Origin: Verrucomicrobiia bacterium
GTDB lineage: Bacteria > Verrucomicrobiota > Verrucomicrobiia > Limisphaerales > UBA1100
Assembly: GCA_014239365.1 (NCBI GenBank)
Contig: JAAZZB010000003.1
Coordinates: forward strand, 38,465-102,464
DNA: 64,000 nt
Reading direction: 5' to 3'
Position numbers and translations under genes: made by a program. Below are positions 63,863 to 64,000 of this stretch, in pieces; position 1 is the stretch's first letter; each line of letters begins with the position of its first letter. The notes under the pieces were generated by a model that was not told the DNA's origin, made no database searches, and saw only the letters and a list, made by a program, of their open reading frames with translations.

Positions 63863-64000
63863 TTAGCCTAGGGCAACGCCCTAGGAAAAACGAGCGATAA
63901 AACGTGAAGGGCTGAAGGCCCGGCACATTCGATGGGTCGCGCCTTCAGCGCTCAATTTATTCTTGGGGATGCGCATTCCCAGGGCGTTGCCCTAGGCTAA
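63863..64000. repeat. Palindromic repeat at window end
   Basis: Arms 63863-63885 (TTAGCCTAGGGCAACGCCCT plus AGG) and 63978-64000 are 23-bp inverted repeats with one mismatch. Between them lies a second short inverted pair around GGGCTGAAGGC and GCCTTCAGC. The element may extend past the window. It fills the region after the NHL gene, where no coding sequence is visible. Confidence 0.82.

Overview
This 64 kb window is dominated by secreted sulfatases, 'planctomycete-type' cytochrome proteins (DUF1592/DUF1588, DUF1549/DUF1553) paired with TAT-exported DUF1552/DUF1501 proteins, SGNH/SASA esterases, a ThuA-like protein and PQQ, NHL, YVTN and WD40 propellers. That mixture is characteristic of the PVC superphylum. 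The GC-rich coding style, monomeric Icd, PurT and many N-terminal TAT or Sec signals suggest a free-living Verrucomicrobiota (Pedosphaera/Limisphaerales-like, probably aquatic). Planctomycetota cannot be excluded from sequence alone. No rRNA, complete tRNA, CRISPR array or IS transposase was seen.

Layout. 1-5.5 kb: a cytochrome/propeller/ankyrin protein (5' end off the window), a PQQ-propeller protein and a secreted helical-repeat protein, closed by a clear terminator. 5.5-9.2 kb: two SASA-type esterases and an SRPBCC protein. 9.2-17.2 kb: a DUF1592+DUF1552 pair, then sulfatase, amidohydrolase and sulfatase genes with overlapping ends. 17.2-20.2 kb: a defence-like island with an orphan HigA-type regulator, a large methylase-like/TRD/possible-HEPN fusion and a relic joining the start of hsdM to the end of hsdS. 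20.3-23.6 kb: monomeric isocitrate dehydrogenase, a small secreted protein and a DUF1801 protein. 23.6-41 kb: more sulfatases, a second DUF1592+DUF1552 pair, a gene interrupted by one in-frame stop, ThuA+sulfatase, DUF1501+DUF1549/1553 and a 1048-residue cytochrome/WD40/PA14 protein. 40.9-41.8 kb: bacterioferritin and a Bfd-like ferredoxin. 41.9-48.2 kb: two sulfatases with near-identical leaders, two SGNH hydrolases and a PIN/Phd toxin-antitoxin pair. 48.2-53.4 kb: an RNA-repair locus (rtcA, rtcB, a coiled-coil gene, divergent rtcR) with a strong sigma-54 promoter and a possible tRNA-like ncRNA. 53.5-64 kb: three sulfatases, an alpha/beta-hydrolase, two HicAB modules, purT, a GNAT gene and an NHL protein, ending in a palindromic repeat.

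How the genes work together. Nine sulfatases, all with a cysteine in the formylglycine position, together with esterases, a fuconolactonase-like amidohydrolase, a TIM-barrel isomerase-like protein and 3-keto-disaccharide hydrolase-like (DUF1080) and ThuA domains, point to desulfation, deacetylation and catabolism of sulfated, acetylated polysaccharides such as algal fucans. Multi-domain cytochromes and their TAT partners probably act in the periplasm, but their function is unknown. The least ordinary parts are the methylase/HEPN island, the rtc locus with its unknown first gene and T-arm-bearing gap, and a family of palindromic elements, one of which lies in frame in a signal-peptide region.
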